A stretch of DNA of 57,262 bases from JAOBAU01 sp034667465 (lineage in GTDB: Bacteria > Acidobacteriota > Thermoanaerobaculia > Gp7-AA8), in contig JAXDJV010000018.1 of NCBI GenBank assembly GCA_034667465.1, positions 1 through 57,262 of the forward strand. The letters are read 5' to 3'. A model generated the notes under the pieces. It was not told the DNA's origin. It searched no databases and saw only the letters and a program-made list of their open reading frames with translations. Of the stretch, positions 42,043-50,507 are shown piece after piece. The position numbers and the translations under genes are program-made. Every line of letters begins with the position of its first letter. Within the stretch, counting starts at the first letter, position 1.

Positions 42043-43893
42043 CCGATAACGGCGCAGGACTCGATCACAGTCACCGCCACGAAAACGAACACGCGTTTAT
42101 CGGATACGCCTGCGTCCGTCGTCGTCCTCAACCGTGACGCGATCGCTGCTTCGCCTGCGGCGACGGTCGACGACATGCTTCGCCAGGTTCCCGGATTCAC
42201 GCTCTTTCGGCGGTCGGGGAGTCGTTCCGCGAATCCGACTTCGCAGGGTGTTTCGTTGCGCGGGATCGGGGCGAGCGGCGCTTCGCGGGCGCTGGTGCTC
42301 GACGACGGGATTCCGCTCAACGATCCGTTCGGCGGGTGGGTTTACTGGGGACGTGTTCCGCGCGCGGCGCTGGAACGGATCGAGGTCGTGCGCGGCGGCG
42401 AGTCGGAGCTTTACGGCAGCTCGGCGATGGGCGGCGTCGTGCAGTTCATCCGGCGTCCTTCGACGACCGATGCGATCGTGCTGGAAACATCGGCCGGCTC
42501 GCAGTCGACCGGAACCGCATCGCTCTTCGCGGCGGTGAAGCGGAACGCGTGGAGCGGCAGCGTCGCCGCCGACTGGCTGTCGACCGCCGGCTACATCCTC
42601 GTCGCTGATGATCAGCGCGGCCGTGTCGATCGCGAAGCGGATGCCGATCATCGCGCGCTCGACTTCACCCTTTCCCGCGCGCTCGATGAAGACAACGCGC
42701 GTGCGTTCGTCCGCGCGTCGCACTTCAACGAGTCGCGCAACAACGGGACGCCGCTGCAGGTGAATGACACGACCACGCGCCAGCTCGCGCTCGGCGCCGA
42801 TCTGCGCGCGCTCGGCGGCAGCGTCGCGCTCCGCGCGTACGGGAGCGATCAGGATTACACGCAGACGTTCTCCGCCATCGCCGGCGATCGCAACTCGGAG
42901 CGGCTGACGGTGCTGCAGTCGGTGCCGTCGAAAGGGAGCGGCGCGAGCGTGCAGCTGGCGCGCGCGTTCGGCATGCGGAACGCCGTCGTCGCCGGCGCGG
43001 AACTGCACGAAGTGCGCGGCACGTCCGACGAAGAGAACATCGCCGTGAACGGCACGCACACGTTCGCGAGCAATGGAGGAACGCAGCGGACGTCGTCCGC
43101 ATACGCGGAAGACGTCTTCGCGATGAATGCGCAGACGAGCATCACCGCGGGATTGCGATTCGACAGCTGGCGCGGCGACGAGGCATGGAGTCCGCGGCTC
43201 TCTCTCCTTCATCGCGCGACGAGTGATCTCGCGTTCACCGCCTCTGCGTATCGAGCCTTTCGCGCGCCAACGCTGAACGAGCTCTATCGCGGCTTTCGCG
43301 TCGGCAACGTCGTCACCCAGGCGAACGCGGCGCTCACCGCCGAGCGGCTCTCCGCGATCGAAGCAGGCGTTCGCTATCGCTGGCTGCGCGTGAATGTGTT
43401 CTCGATGACGATCGACGACACGATCGCGAACGTCACCCTCTCCACCACCCCTTCGCTCATCACTCGCCGCCGTCAAAATCTCGGCAGCAGCCGATCGCGC
43501 GGCGTCGAGGTCGAAGGCGACTGGCTGCTCGGCAATCGCTGGCACGCATCGGCCGGCTGGCTCTTCTCCGATGCGACGGTCAGCGGCGGCAAACGGACGC
43601 CGCAGGTGCCGCGCAATCAGGCCACCGCGCAGCTCGCGTATTCGCAGTCGCGCTGGCGCGGCGGCGTGCAGACTCGCTGGTCGTCGATTCAGTTCGATGA
43701 CGATCTCAATCAGCTCCCGCTGCGCAGCTACTTCGCCGCCGATCTCTTCGCGTCGGCGACGCTCGTCGCGCATCTCGAAGCCACGCTTTCCGTCGAGAAC
43801 CTTTTCGACCGCCGCATCGAGGTCAGCGCGACGCCGGTGATCACGCTCGCTCAGCCGCGCTCCGTCCGCTTCGGCGTACGATGGACGCACTGA
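41929..43893 (+). CDS. TonB-dependent outer-membrane receptor, 654 aa
   Basis: Signal peptide MDLVAALLVFALSAQ; GGGAG lies 10-12 nt before ATG 41929. Next comes a low-complexity segment with repeats of STQHSAL encoded by heptamer repeats, then a TonB-box-like DSITVTATK and the plug domain (ASVVVLNRDAIAASPAATVD, RGIGASGASRALVLDDGIPL, RIEVVRGGESELYGSSAMGG). A 22-strand-type barrel follows. The last residues are GVRWTH, not the common aromatic C-terminus. The cargo (siderophore, cobalamin or another) is not evident. The 98-aa gene overlaps its stop. Confidence 0.9.
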   Translation: MDLVAALLVFALSAQEPPTASTQHSALSTQHSEKSTQHPITAQDSITVTATKTNTRLSDTPASVVVLNRDAIAASPAATVDDMLRQVPGFTLFRRSGSRSANPTSQGVSLRGIGASGASRALVLDDGIPLNDPFGGWVYWGRVPRAALERIEVVRGGESELYGSSAMGGVVQFIRRPSTTDAIVLETSAGSQSTGTASLFAAVKRNAWSGSVAADWLSTAGYILVADDQRGRVDREADADHRALDFTLSRALDEDNARAFVRASHFNESRNNGTPLQVNDTTTRQLALGADLRALGGSVALRAYGSDQDYTQTFSAIAGDRNSERLTVLQSVPSKGSGASVQLARAFGMRNAVVAGAELHEVRGTSDEENIAVNGTHTFASNGGTQRTSSAYAEDVFAMNAQTSITAGLRFDSWRGDEAWSPRLSLLHRATSDLAFTASAYRAFRAPTLNELYRGFRVGNVVTQANAALTAERLSAIEAGVRYRWLRVNVFSMTIDDTIANVTLSTTPSLITRRRQNLGSSRSRGVEVEGDWLLGNRWHASAGWLFSDATVSGGKRTPQVPRNQATAQLAYSQSRWRGGVQTRWSSIQFDDDLNQLPLRSYFAADLFASATLVAHLEATLSVENLFDRRIEVSATPVITLAQPRSVRFGVRWTH

Positions 43894-44189
43894 TGGCCTG
43901 GCGCATCGACAAGCAGGCGAACGGCAAATTCGCCATTCACTCAAGCCGCATCGACGACTACATCGTCATCGACGCCGACCCGCTGCAGATCGCGCAGATC
44001 TACGCCGAAAAGGGCGTTCGCGTCTATCTCGCCAGCGCGCGGATGCAGCTCGCGCGTGAGACGGCTGTTTCGGCTGCCGGTGAAGATCAGATCGAAGCGA
44101 GCCGCCGGCGCGGCGCGCCGCCGAAGGAGGGAGCCGACGTTCCGATCGGTGTGACCGGCTTCACACTCGGCGAGTTCGAAGGGACGTAA
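43893..44189 (+). CDS. Hypothetical protein, 98 aa
   Basis: Soluble protein with the pattern AWRIDKQANGKFAIHSSRID, DYIVIDADPLQIAQIYAEKG and a C-terminal VPIGVTGFTLGEFEGT. No family recognised. ATG 43893 overlaps the receptor stop by one base (TGATG), so it is translationally coupled; an earlier ATG (43881) would overlap by 13 nt. Confidence 0.6.
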   Translation: MAWRIDKQANGKFAIHSSRIDDYIVIDADPLQIAQIYAEKGVRVYLASARMQLARETAVSAAGEDQIEASRRRGAPPKEGADVPIGVTGFTLGEFEGT

Positions 44190-44209
44190 GTTGTACGCGG
44201 GTCAATCCC

Positions 44210-45331
44210 GTGGACAGCACCGATTTCTCCCCGATCGCAGTGACGTTTCAGTGCGGCGGCACTCTGCTGCTCGCGTTGATGATGGCGCAGCTCGGCCGCA
44301 TCTTCGCGTGGCGCTATGCGCGCCGCTGGGCGCTGGCGTGGACGGCAATGTTCCTCGGGCTCGTCTCCGTCCGCATCTACATCAGCACACACGATCGCGG
44401 CTGGTGGGCGGTCTACCTCGTCGCGCAATGGTGCTTCCTGATTCTGTTGTACGGCGGCTGCCGCGATCTGACCGATCGTCATGTCGATCTGCGGCGGCTG
44501 ATCTGGGGCGTGCCGATCGCGATCGCGGGCGCGATCGTGCTGTCGCGCGCGATGCCGAACTTCAACGCGCTCTTCGTCTTCGAAGCGGCGGTCGTCGCGA
44601 CCGGCTCGCTGCTGTCGTTCATCGCGCTCGGCAGGCGGACGCATCGCACCGCCGGCTGGCAGATGATGCGCGTGGCGATCGCGCTGATCGCGATCCTCTT
44701 CTATGCGTACGTGCCGTTGTACGGCGCGCTGCTGTTCGGCTGGGAGCTCAGCTTCCTCACGTACTCATCCCTCGCCGATCTTCTCGCCAGCGTGCTCCTC
44801 GGCTTCGGGATGGTGCTCGTTACGTCGGAAGAAGCGCATCGCGAACTGCACGATGCCGTGACGGCGCTGAGCATCGCGCGCGATCAGCTCGAACGAAAGC
44901 TGCGCATCGATCCGCTCACCGACGCGCTGAGCCGCCACGCGTTCAACACGATGCCGAGCGGCCTCTCCGGCGTCGTCATCATGATCGACCTCGATCATCT
45001 CAAGCAGATCAATGACGAGAGCGGTCACGCCGCCGGCGACTCCGCGATCCGCGCCGCCGCGAACGCGTTGCGCACAAGAATCCGCGCCGACGACCTCCTC
45101 TTCCGCTGGGGCGGCGACGAGTTCCTCGCCGTGATGCCGGCGGCGACGATCGAGCAGGTGCAGGAACGTCTCGCGCCGCTCGCCGACGGGGTCGTCTGCG
45201 ACGAGCCGCCGATCACGCTGTTCCTGTCGTGGGGTGCCGCGGAGTTCGGCGACGCGCGCTCGCTCGATGAAGCGATCCGCGTCGCCGACGCGGAGATGTA
45301 CGAGCGGCGCGAAGTGACGCGCAGCGCTTAG
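44210..45331 (+). CDS. Membrane-anchored diguanylate cyclase (GGDEF), 373 aa
   Basis: The N-terminal ~210 residues form about six transmembrane helices (GGTLLLALMMAQLGRIFAW, VYLVAQWCFLILLYGG, WGVPIAIAGAIVL and others). A short coiled coil and a GGDEF domain follow; GGDEF (301-305) is intact and an RxxD inhibitory site (RADD) precedes it by five residues. It should make c-di-GMP with product inhibition. Start is GTG 44210. Its stop overlaps the helicase stop by 4 nt. Confidence 0.88.
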   Translation: MDSTDFSPIAVTFQCGGTLLLALMMAQLGRIFAWRYARRWALAWTAMFLGLVSVRIYISTHDRGWWAVYLVAQWCFLILLYGGCRDLTDRHVDLRRLIWGVPIAIAGAIVLSRAMPNFNALFVFEAAVVATGSLLSFIALGRRTHRTAGWQMMRVAIALIAILFYAYVPLYGALLFGWELSFLTYSSLADLLASVLLGFGMVLVTSEEAHRELHDAVTALSIARDQLERKLRIDPLTDALSRHAFNTMPSGLSGVVIMIDLDHLKQINDESGHAAGDSAIRAAANALRTRIRADDLLFRWGGDEFLAVMPAATIEQVQERLAPLADGVVCDEPPITLFLSWGAAEFGDARSLDEAIRVADAEMYERREVTRSA

Positions 45332-46533
45332 ACGCGATTGCGGCGCGTGCGCGCGGCCGGCCGATCGCTTTCGACCCACGGCTCGATTCCCGGCACGGTG
45401 CAGCGCGGGATCTTTTCGCCGAGGACTGTTTCGATCTGGCGAACCATCGGAACGTCCTGCCAGGTCGCGATCGTCGACACGACTCCTTCCGATGCGCCGC
45501 GCGCGGTGCGTCCGCCGCGATGCACGTAGTCGTCGGTCGATTCCGGGATGTCGAAGTTGATGACGTGCGTGATGCCGGGGATGTCGATGCCGCGTCCGGC
45601 GATGTCGGTGGCGACGAGGATGCGATGCGAGCCGGAGCGGAAATCGTCGAGCGCTTCGACGCGGCGGCCCTGCGAGCGATCGGCGTGAATGCGCGTGACC
45701 GGATGTCCCTGCCGATCGAGGATGTGGAAGAGCCACTCCGCGTCGATCTTGCGGCGGACGAAGACCAGCGTCGAGCCGAGCTCCTGATGCAGCAGCGCCA
45801 GCAGACAGTTGCGCTTGTCGTCGAGCTTCACGAGATAGAGACGATGGCTGATGCCTTCCGCCGCGCCGCCGACCGGCGTGATGTCGACGCGGTCCGGCTC
45901 GTTCATGAACTCCTTCGCGATCATCTCGATCGAGTCGGGCATCGTCGCGGAAAACATCGTCGTGTGACGCGCACGCGGAAGACGTCGAAGGACTTCGCGC
46001 ATTTGCGGAAGGAAGCCGAGGTCGAGCATGTGATCCGCTTCATCGAGGACGAGCTCCTCGACGTGATCGAGCTTCACGTTGCCGCGCTTCACATGATCGA
46101 GGAGACGGCCAGGCGTGGCGACGACGATGTCGGGCTCCGCGCGCAGCGCATCGATCTGCGGTTTCATCCGAACGCCGCCGATGAGACAGGCGGTGGTGAG
46201 TCCGTGACCTTTGCCGAAGACTTCGAGGAACGCCTGCGTCTGCAGCGCGATCTCGCGAGTCGGGGAGAGGATCAGTCCGCGGACGCCTTTGCCGTGGGTG
46301 AGGCGTTCGGCGAGCGGCAGGACGAAGGCGGCGGTTTTGCCCGAGCCGGTTTGCGCGAGGCCGATAACGTCGCGGCCGGTGACGGCGATCGGGATGACGG
46401 CGGCCTGAATCGGCGTCGGATTGACGAATCCGATCGCGCGGACTGCTTCGATCACTTCAGCGGAGAGGCCGAGCTCGTCGAAGGTCTTGTCAGTGGTGGC
46501 AACAGGGTGCTGTGGGATGGCTCCGGTAAACAT
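45328..46533 (-). CDS. DEAD-box ATP-dependent RNA helicase (RhlE-like), 401 aa
   Basis: Unwinds RNA duplexes, probably in ribosome assembly or mRNA turnover. All core motifs are present: Q motif (GFVNPTPIQ), AQTGSGKT (I), SPTREIALQ (Ia), LDEADHMLD (II), SATMP (III), VATDIAGRGIDIPG (V) and HRGGRTAR (VI; usual form HRIGRTGR). The basic tail (RTRRNRV) is short. It begins immediately after the stop of the upstream DUF2784 gene, so the two are co-transcribed. Confidence 0.93.
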   Translation of the reverse strand: MFTGAIPQHPVATTDKTFDELGLSAEVIEAVRAIGFVNPTPIQAAVIPIAVTGRDVIGLAQTGSGKTAAFVLPLAERLTHGKGVRGLILSPTREIALQTQAFLEVFGKGHGLTTACLIGGVRMKPQIDALRAEPDIVVATPGRLLDHVKRGNVKLDHVEELVLDEADHMLDLGFLPQMREVLRRLPRARHTTMFSATMPDSIEMIAKEFMNEPDRVDITPVGGAAEGISHRLYLVKLDDKRNCLLALLHQELGSTLVFVRRKIDAEWLFHILDRQGHPVTRIHADRSQGRRVEALDDFRSGSHRILVATDIAGRGIDIPGITHVINFDIPESTDDYVHRGGRTARGASEGVVSTIATWQDVPMVRQIETVLGEKIPRCTVPGIEPWVESDRPAARTRRNRV

Positions 46534-46893
46534 TCAGCGCAATACTTTCACATAAAGCCCGACGTTCAACGCCAGGACGATGACGCCGAGCACGACTTCC
46601 ATCCCGCGCGTCAGCCCGGCAGGGTAGATCAGCGCGAAGATGTAGTGGGCCATGAAGCCGCCGTCGTACCCCCTCTCGCCGGCTTTTCGCAGCAGCCAGT
46701 TCTCGACTCGCGTGAGCGGGCAGAAGAGTCCCGCGAACTCGATGGCGACGCCCCAGATCGCGGCCGGCAGATGGACCCACATCACCTTCGGCCAGCGGAG
46801 CAGCAGCAGCGCGCCGAGGAGGACGAAGAGAATGAACGCCAGATGAATGACGGCGACGAGATCGGCGAGCGCGCGGTAGAGCATACGTTTCAT
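46534..46893 (-). CDS. DUF2784 family membrane protein, 119 aa
   Basis: Three to four hydrophobic helices (ALADLVAVIHLAFILFVLLG, LLLLRWPKVMWVHLPAAIWG, MEVVLGVIVLALNVGLYV) and the conserved FCPLTRVENWLLRKAG motif identify DUF2784. Stop abuts the helicase start with no gap. Divergent from the nucleotidase gene with 39 bp between starts. Confidence 0.88.
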   Translation of the reverse strand: MKRMLYRALADLVAVIHLAFILFVLLGALLLLRWPKVMWVHLPAAIWGVAIEFAGLFCPLTRVENWLLRKAGERGYDGGFMAHYIFALIYPAGLTRGMEVVLGVIVLALNVGLYVKVLR

Positions 46894-46918
46894 TCGAAAG
46901 TGTGAGTGTAGCGCCGCC

Positions 46919-46924
46919 TATAAT
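46919..46924 (+). promoter_or_regulatory. Perfect -10 box TATAAT giving a likely leaderless start
   Basis: TATAAT ends 8 nt before ATG 46933, so the expected transcription start coincides with the start codon. The intervening CCCCGCGC is not a ribosome-binding site. This is the cleanest example of the leaderless pattern seen across the window. Confidence 0.55.
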
Positions 46925-46932
46925 CCCCGCGC

Positions 46933-48690
46933 ATGAAACGCGCGTCCCTCCTTCTCGTTTCCCTGCTGTTCGCCTGCACTACCGCTTCCACTCCTCCCCC
47001 TGTTGCGCCAGCCGCACCAGTCCACGTCGTCCTCGTCGGCACGACCGATCTGCACGGCTGGTTCGCCGGACATCAGGAAGGTTACGGCGGTCTCGCCACG
47101 CTCGCGAGCTACGTCGATGCGTTGCGCGCCGCGAATCCCGGCCGCGTCGTCCTCGTCGATTCCGGCGACATGTTTCAGGGAACGCTCGAGTCGAACATCT
47201 TCGAAGGGGAGCCGGTCGTGCGCGGCTACAACATGCTCGGCTACGTTGCGGCGGCGGTCGGCAATCACGAGTTTGATTACGGTCCGGTCGGTCCCGATGC
47301 CGTGGCGCGCGACGCCTCGCAGGATTCGCTCGGAACGCTGAAGAAAAACTCCGCGAACGCGCGGTATGCCTTCCTCTCCGCGAACATGACCGAGAAAGCG
47401 ACAGGCCAGGTGCCGTCGTGGGCGAAGCCGTCGATCATCGTCACGGCCGGCGGCGTGAAGATCGGCCTCATCGGCATCAGCACGCCCGACACGCCGAACG
47501 TCACCAACCCGCAGAACGTTGCCATGCTCAACTTCGGCGATCCGGTCGCGGCGACCGTCGCGCAGGCGGCCGAGCTTCGCGCGAAAGGGGCCGACGCCAT
47601 CGTCGTCATCGCACACATGGGCGGCCGCTGCAGCGACGTCAAAGACATCACCGACGTCGCCAGCTGCGAAACGAACCACGAAGTGATGCACTACCTCGAC
47701 AAGCTGCCGCGCGGCACGATCGACGCGTACTTCGCCGGCCACACGCATTCGCAGATGCGCCACGTCATCAACGGCGTCGCAGTCATGCAGGGGCTCGCGT
47801 ACAGCCGCGAGTTCTCAGTCATCGACCTCCAGGTCGATCCGGCGAAGCATCACGTCATCAACGAGAAGACCGAGCTTCGTCCGCTGACGATGATCTGCTC
47901 GCAGGTCTGGAGCGGCACTGAATCGTGCGATCCGCGCGGGAAGAAAGAAGGCGCCACGCTCGTCCCGCGCGTCTACGAAGGAAAGACGATCGTTCCCGAT
48001 GCGAAAGTCGCGGCGCTGTTCGAGCCGTATCTTTCGCAAACCGAAGCGAAGCGGAACGAGAAGCTGAGCATCTCGACGACCGCGTCGTTCGGGCGCGGCG
48101 ATTCCGCCGACTCGGCGCTCGGCGATCTGCTCACCGACGCGTTGCGCGCGTACGAGAAGACCGACGTCGCGATCCTCAATCCGGGCGGACTGCGCACCGA
48201 TCTCCGCGCCGGCGAGCTCGTTTACAGCGACATCTTCGAAGTGAGTCCGTTCGACAACTATCCGGCGGTGATCACGCTGACCGGCGCGCAACTGCACGAG
48301 CTGCTGCGGCTCACGACGGTCGGCGAGCGGCGCGTGCTGCAGGTGAGCGGACTGCGTTACGTCGTCGATCGATTGAAAGACGCCGACAAGCCGGACGCGG
48401 AGCGCGACCGCATCGTCAGCATCACGATGGCGGATGGAAAGCCGCTCGATCCGAATGCGACCTACACGATCGCGATCCCCGATTTCCTCGCAGCCGGCGG
48501 CGACGGACTGATGCCGATCATGAGCGCGCTGCCGCCGGAGCGGCTGAAGATTCGCTACGAAGACGGACCGTTGCGTGAGGTCTTCATCGCCGCGCTGAAA
48601 GCGCAGCCGCAGCCGCTCGCGCCGAAGACTTACGGACGGGTGACGGTGCTCAACGAGAAGAAGAAGTCGAAGGCGCCGGGCGGCGATTAG
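46933..48690 (+). CDS. 5'-nucleotidase/UshA-like metallophosphatase lipoprotein, 585 aa
   Basis: Lipoprotein signal with lipobox FAC (Cys15). The calcineurin-like metal site is TTDLHGWF (Asp39, His41), DSGDMFQGT (Asp79), GNHEFDYG (Asn111, His112), VIAHMGG and FAGHTHSQ. The C-terminal 5'-nucleotidase domain has ILNPGGLRTDLRAGEL and SDIFEVSPFDN. It hydrolyses nucleotides or nucleotide sugars in the periplasm for salvage. The last 41 bp overlap the convergent D-Ala-D-Ala ligase gene. Confidence 0.92.
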   Translation: MKRASLLLVSLLFACTTASTPPPVAPAAPVHVVLVGTTDLHGWFAGHQEGYGGLATLASYVDALRAANPGRVVLVDSGDMFQGTLESNIFEGEPVVRGYNMLGYVAAAVGNHEFDYGPVGPDAVARDASQDSLGTLKKNSANARYAFLSANMTEKATGQVPSWAKPSIIVTAGGVKIGLIGISTPDTPNVTNPQNVAMLNFGDPVAATVAQAAELRAKGADAIVVIAHMGGRCSDVKDITDVASCETNHEVMHYLDKLPRGTIDAYFAGHTHSQMRHVINGVAVMQGLAYSREFSVIDLQVDPAKHHVINEKTELRPLTMICSQVWSGTESCDPRGKKEGATLVPRVYEGKTIVPDAKVAALFEPYLSQTEAKRNEKLSISTTASFGRGDSADSALGDLLTDALRAYEKTDVAILNPGGLRTDLRAGELVYSDIFEVSPFDNYPAVITLTGAQLHELLRLTTVGERRVLQVSGLRYVVDRLKDADKPDAERDRIVSITMADGKPLDPNATYTIAIPDFLAAGGDGLMPIMSALPPERLKIRYEDGPLREVFIAALKAQPQPLAPKTYGRVTVLNEKKKSKAPGGD

Positions 48691-49690
48691 CGCGCGCCAG
48701 CGCGAGCTGCGATTCGAGAAATTCGGCGAACTCGATCCCGGCAGTTTTCAACTGCTGCGGCACGAGTGAGCTGGTCGTCAGTCCCGGCAGCGTATTGAGC
48801 TCGAGGAAGCAGCAGCCGTCGTCGCCGGCCATCAGGTCGGTGCGCGAATAGCCTTCGCATCCGAGCGCGACGTGCGCCGCGACGGCGATGCGCTGCGCTT
48901 CGTCGCGCAGTTCGTCCGGAATGTTCGCCGGGCAGATCTCGCGCGATCCTTTGCCGTGGTACTTGGCGGCGTAATCGAAGGTGATGCCGGCGTCGGTCTC
49001 GATCTCGATGACCGGCAGCGCGAACGGTTTGCCGTCGCGATCGATGACGCCGACGGTCAGCTCGCGGCCGGCGATGTACTCCTCGATGATGTACGCGATG
49101 CGCAGCGCCGTGATCTCGTTCGCCACCGCTTCGATGTCATCGCCGCGGCCGAGGAAGAAGAGACCGCGCGACGAACCGGCGGCGAGAGGTTTGAGGACGA
49201 TCCGTTCGTGTGCGGCGAGCATCGCGCGAATGTCATCGCGGATCGACGACGCATCTTTCACGACCCGTTCGTCGGGGACACGAACGCGTTCACGCACGAG
49301 CGCTTTCGCGCGCGCTTTGTCGAACGCCGCGGCGCTTGCAGCCGAGCCGGAGCCGGTGAACGGAATGCCGCGCGCTTCGAGCAGCGACTGCACGCTGCCG
49401 TCTTCGCCTTCGCCGCCGTGTAAGCCGAGGAGGAAGATGGGATCGTCGACCGGGAGCGTGTCGAGAGCCTGTTCGAGATCGGGCCAGATGGCGGGACGCG
49501 ACGGGATGAAATCGGCGTCGAACGGATTCTGATGCGCGATCACTTCGGACGCGGCGACGTCGTGAATGCGCCCTTCCGGCGACCAGAACCACGCCATCGC
49601 GCGCGGCAGCGTGCGAAGAATGTTCTGCGCGGAAGCTACGGAGACGTGGCGCTCATCGCTGCGCCCGCCGAAGAGAACGATGGTCGTCAT
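48650..49690 (-). CDS. ddl: D-alanine--D-alanine ligase, 346 aa
   Basis: ATP-grasp enzyme making the D-Ala-D-Ala of peptidoglycan. Motifs: LFGGRSDERHVSVASA (N-terminal substrate loop), GLHGGEGEDGSVQSLLE, FTGSGSAASAAAFDK, IEEYIAGRELTVGV, and FLELNTLPGLTTSSLVPQQ (Mg and D-Ala site). Start 49690 is fixed by the family N-terminus; the upstream in-frame reading passes into the heptamer repeat. No cell-wall genes are adjacent. Some bacteria have several Ddl-like enzymes, so a side role cannot be excluded. Confidence 0.9.
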   Translation of the reverse strand: MTTIVLFGGRSDERHVSVASAQNILRTLPRAMAWFWSPEGRIHDVAASEVIAHQNPFDADFIPSRPAIWPDLEQALDTLPVDDPIFLLGLHGGEGEDGSVQSLLEARGIPFTGSGSAASAAAFDKARAKALVRERVRVPDERVVKDASSIRDDIRAMLAAHERIVLKPLAAGSSRGLFFLGRGDDIEAVANEITALRIAYIIEEYIAGRELTVGVIDRDGKPFALPVIEIETDAGITFDYAAKYHGKGSREICPANIPDELRDEAQRIAVAAHVALGCEGYSRTDLMAGDDGCCFLELNTLPGLTTSSLVPQQLKTAGIEFAEFLESQLALARANRRPAPSTSSSR

Positions 49691-49725
49691 GGGGCGCCGT
49701 TGTGCAAGGGGGTTACCAGGGGAAA

Positions 49726-49824
49726 GGGATGAAGGATGAGGGATGAAGGATGAAGGATGAAGAAAAGTCAGAGGCACCTCTTGTCCTTGCCTTTCTTCAT
49801 CCTTCAGCCTTCATCCCTCATCCT
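49726..49824. repeat. Heptamer-repeat stem-loop, locus 4 (RGGATGA units)
   Basis: Five tandem RGGATGA units (49726-49760), a 36-nt loop and four TCATCCY-type units (49797-49824; one carries G for T). The right arm ends 1 bp before the stop codon of the zinc-ribbon gene, and the left arm is 35 bp upstream of the ddl start, so it fills the gap between two leftward genes. Same unit as the locus at 27769. Confidence 0.85.
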
Positions 49825-49825
49825 T

Positions 49826-50455
49826 TCAATACTTCTGCCCGCAGTCCGGACAGAACTTCGGCGCGCCTTCCGCTTCGTGGCCGCACTCCCCGCAGGTCTT
49901 CTTCGGCGAGAGCGCGGCGCCGCAATCCATACAGAACTTGCCGCCCTGTGTTTTCTTGCCGCACTCGGGACAGACCGCGCCCGACACCTGGCCGACGTTC
50001 TTATTCTTCAGCCAGTCAACCTCGCGCGCTTTGGTCTGTACCTGCTCACGCGCGGCCTCCGCTTGCGCGGCAGCCATCTCTTCTTCGAGATCGGGCGCGC
50101 ACGTCTCGCAGAGTCCGGCCTTCTTGTTCCAGCAGATCGGCTCGCAGACCCAGTTTCCGCAGCGCGTGCACTGCTTGAAGATCGGCGAGATCTCGTCCAC
50201 CGCTTCCTTCAGCGCGGAATCGTGAGCCGGTCCGCCGACGGCGCGCTGCACTTCGTATGAACTGTCGGCCACGCTGCTGAAAACGCCGCCGAACAGACTG
50301 CTGGCGACGCGCGCGGCGGAGCCGAGCATGCCGACCGTCGAGGTCTTGAAGCTCGACATGTAGCCGTTGTTGCACTTCTCGCAATAGAACTTGAACTGGT
50401 ACCCGCGATCGGTCGAAAGATCGTCGTAGTTGCCTGTAAATCGAATTGCGACCAT
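49826..50455 (-). CDS. Zinc-ribbon protein, 209 aa
   Basis: No membrane helix or signal peptide. Four sets of cysteine pairs: FYCEKCNNGY; CTRCGNWVCEPICW through LCETCAPDLEEE; CPECGKKTQGGKFCMDCGAA; and CGECGHEAEGAPKFCPDCGQ at the C-terminus, which are double zinc-ribbon (DZR-like) motifs. The middle region (about 95-150) is helical. GGGAGAG precedes ATG 50455. Likely a cytoplasmic scaffold or nucleic-acid-binding protein; role unknown. Confidence 0.8.
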   Translation of the reverse strand: MVAIRFTGNYDDLSTDRGYQFKFYCEKCNNGYMSSFKTSTVGMLGSAARVASSLFGGVFSSVADSSYEVQRAVGGPAHDSALKEAVDEISPIFKQCTRCGNWVCEPICWNKKAGLCETCAPDLEEEMAAAQAEAAREQVQTKAREVDWLKNKNVGQVSGAVCPECGKKTQGGKFCMDCGAALSPKKTCGECGHEAEGAPKFCPDCGQKY

Positions 50456-50507
50456 AGGTTCTCTCCCGGAAAGAATGACTGAGGGGAGATTATCATCGCG
50501 GCCCTCC

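Noticed and set aside
42097..43944. 615-codon open frame on the minus strand opposite the TonB receptor
   Set aside because: Low-complexity Arg/Ala/Asp-rich translation typical of antisense frames in GC-rich genes; the plus strand encodes a complete receptor.
44191..45015. 274-codon plus-strand frame overlapping the diguanylate cyclase
   Set aside because: Arg-rich out-of-frame shadow; the 44210 frame has transmembrane helices and an intact GGDEF.
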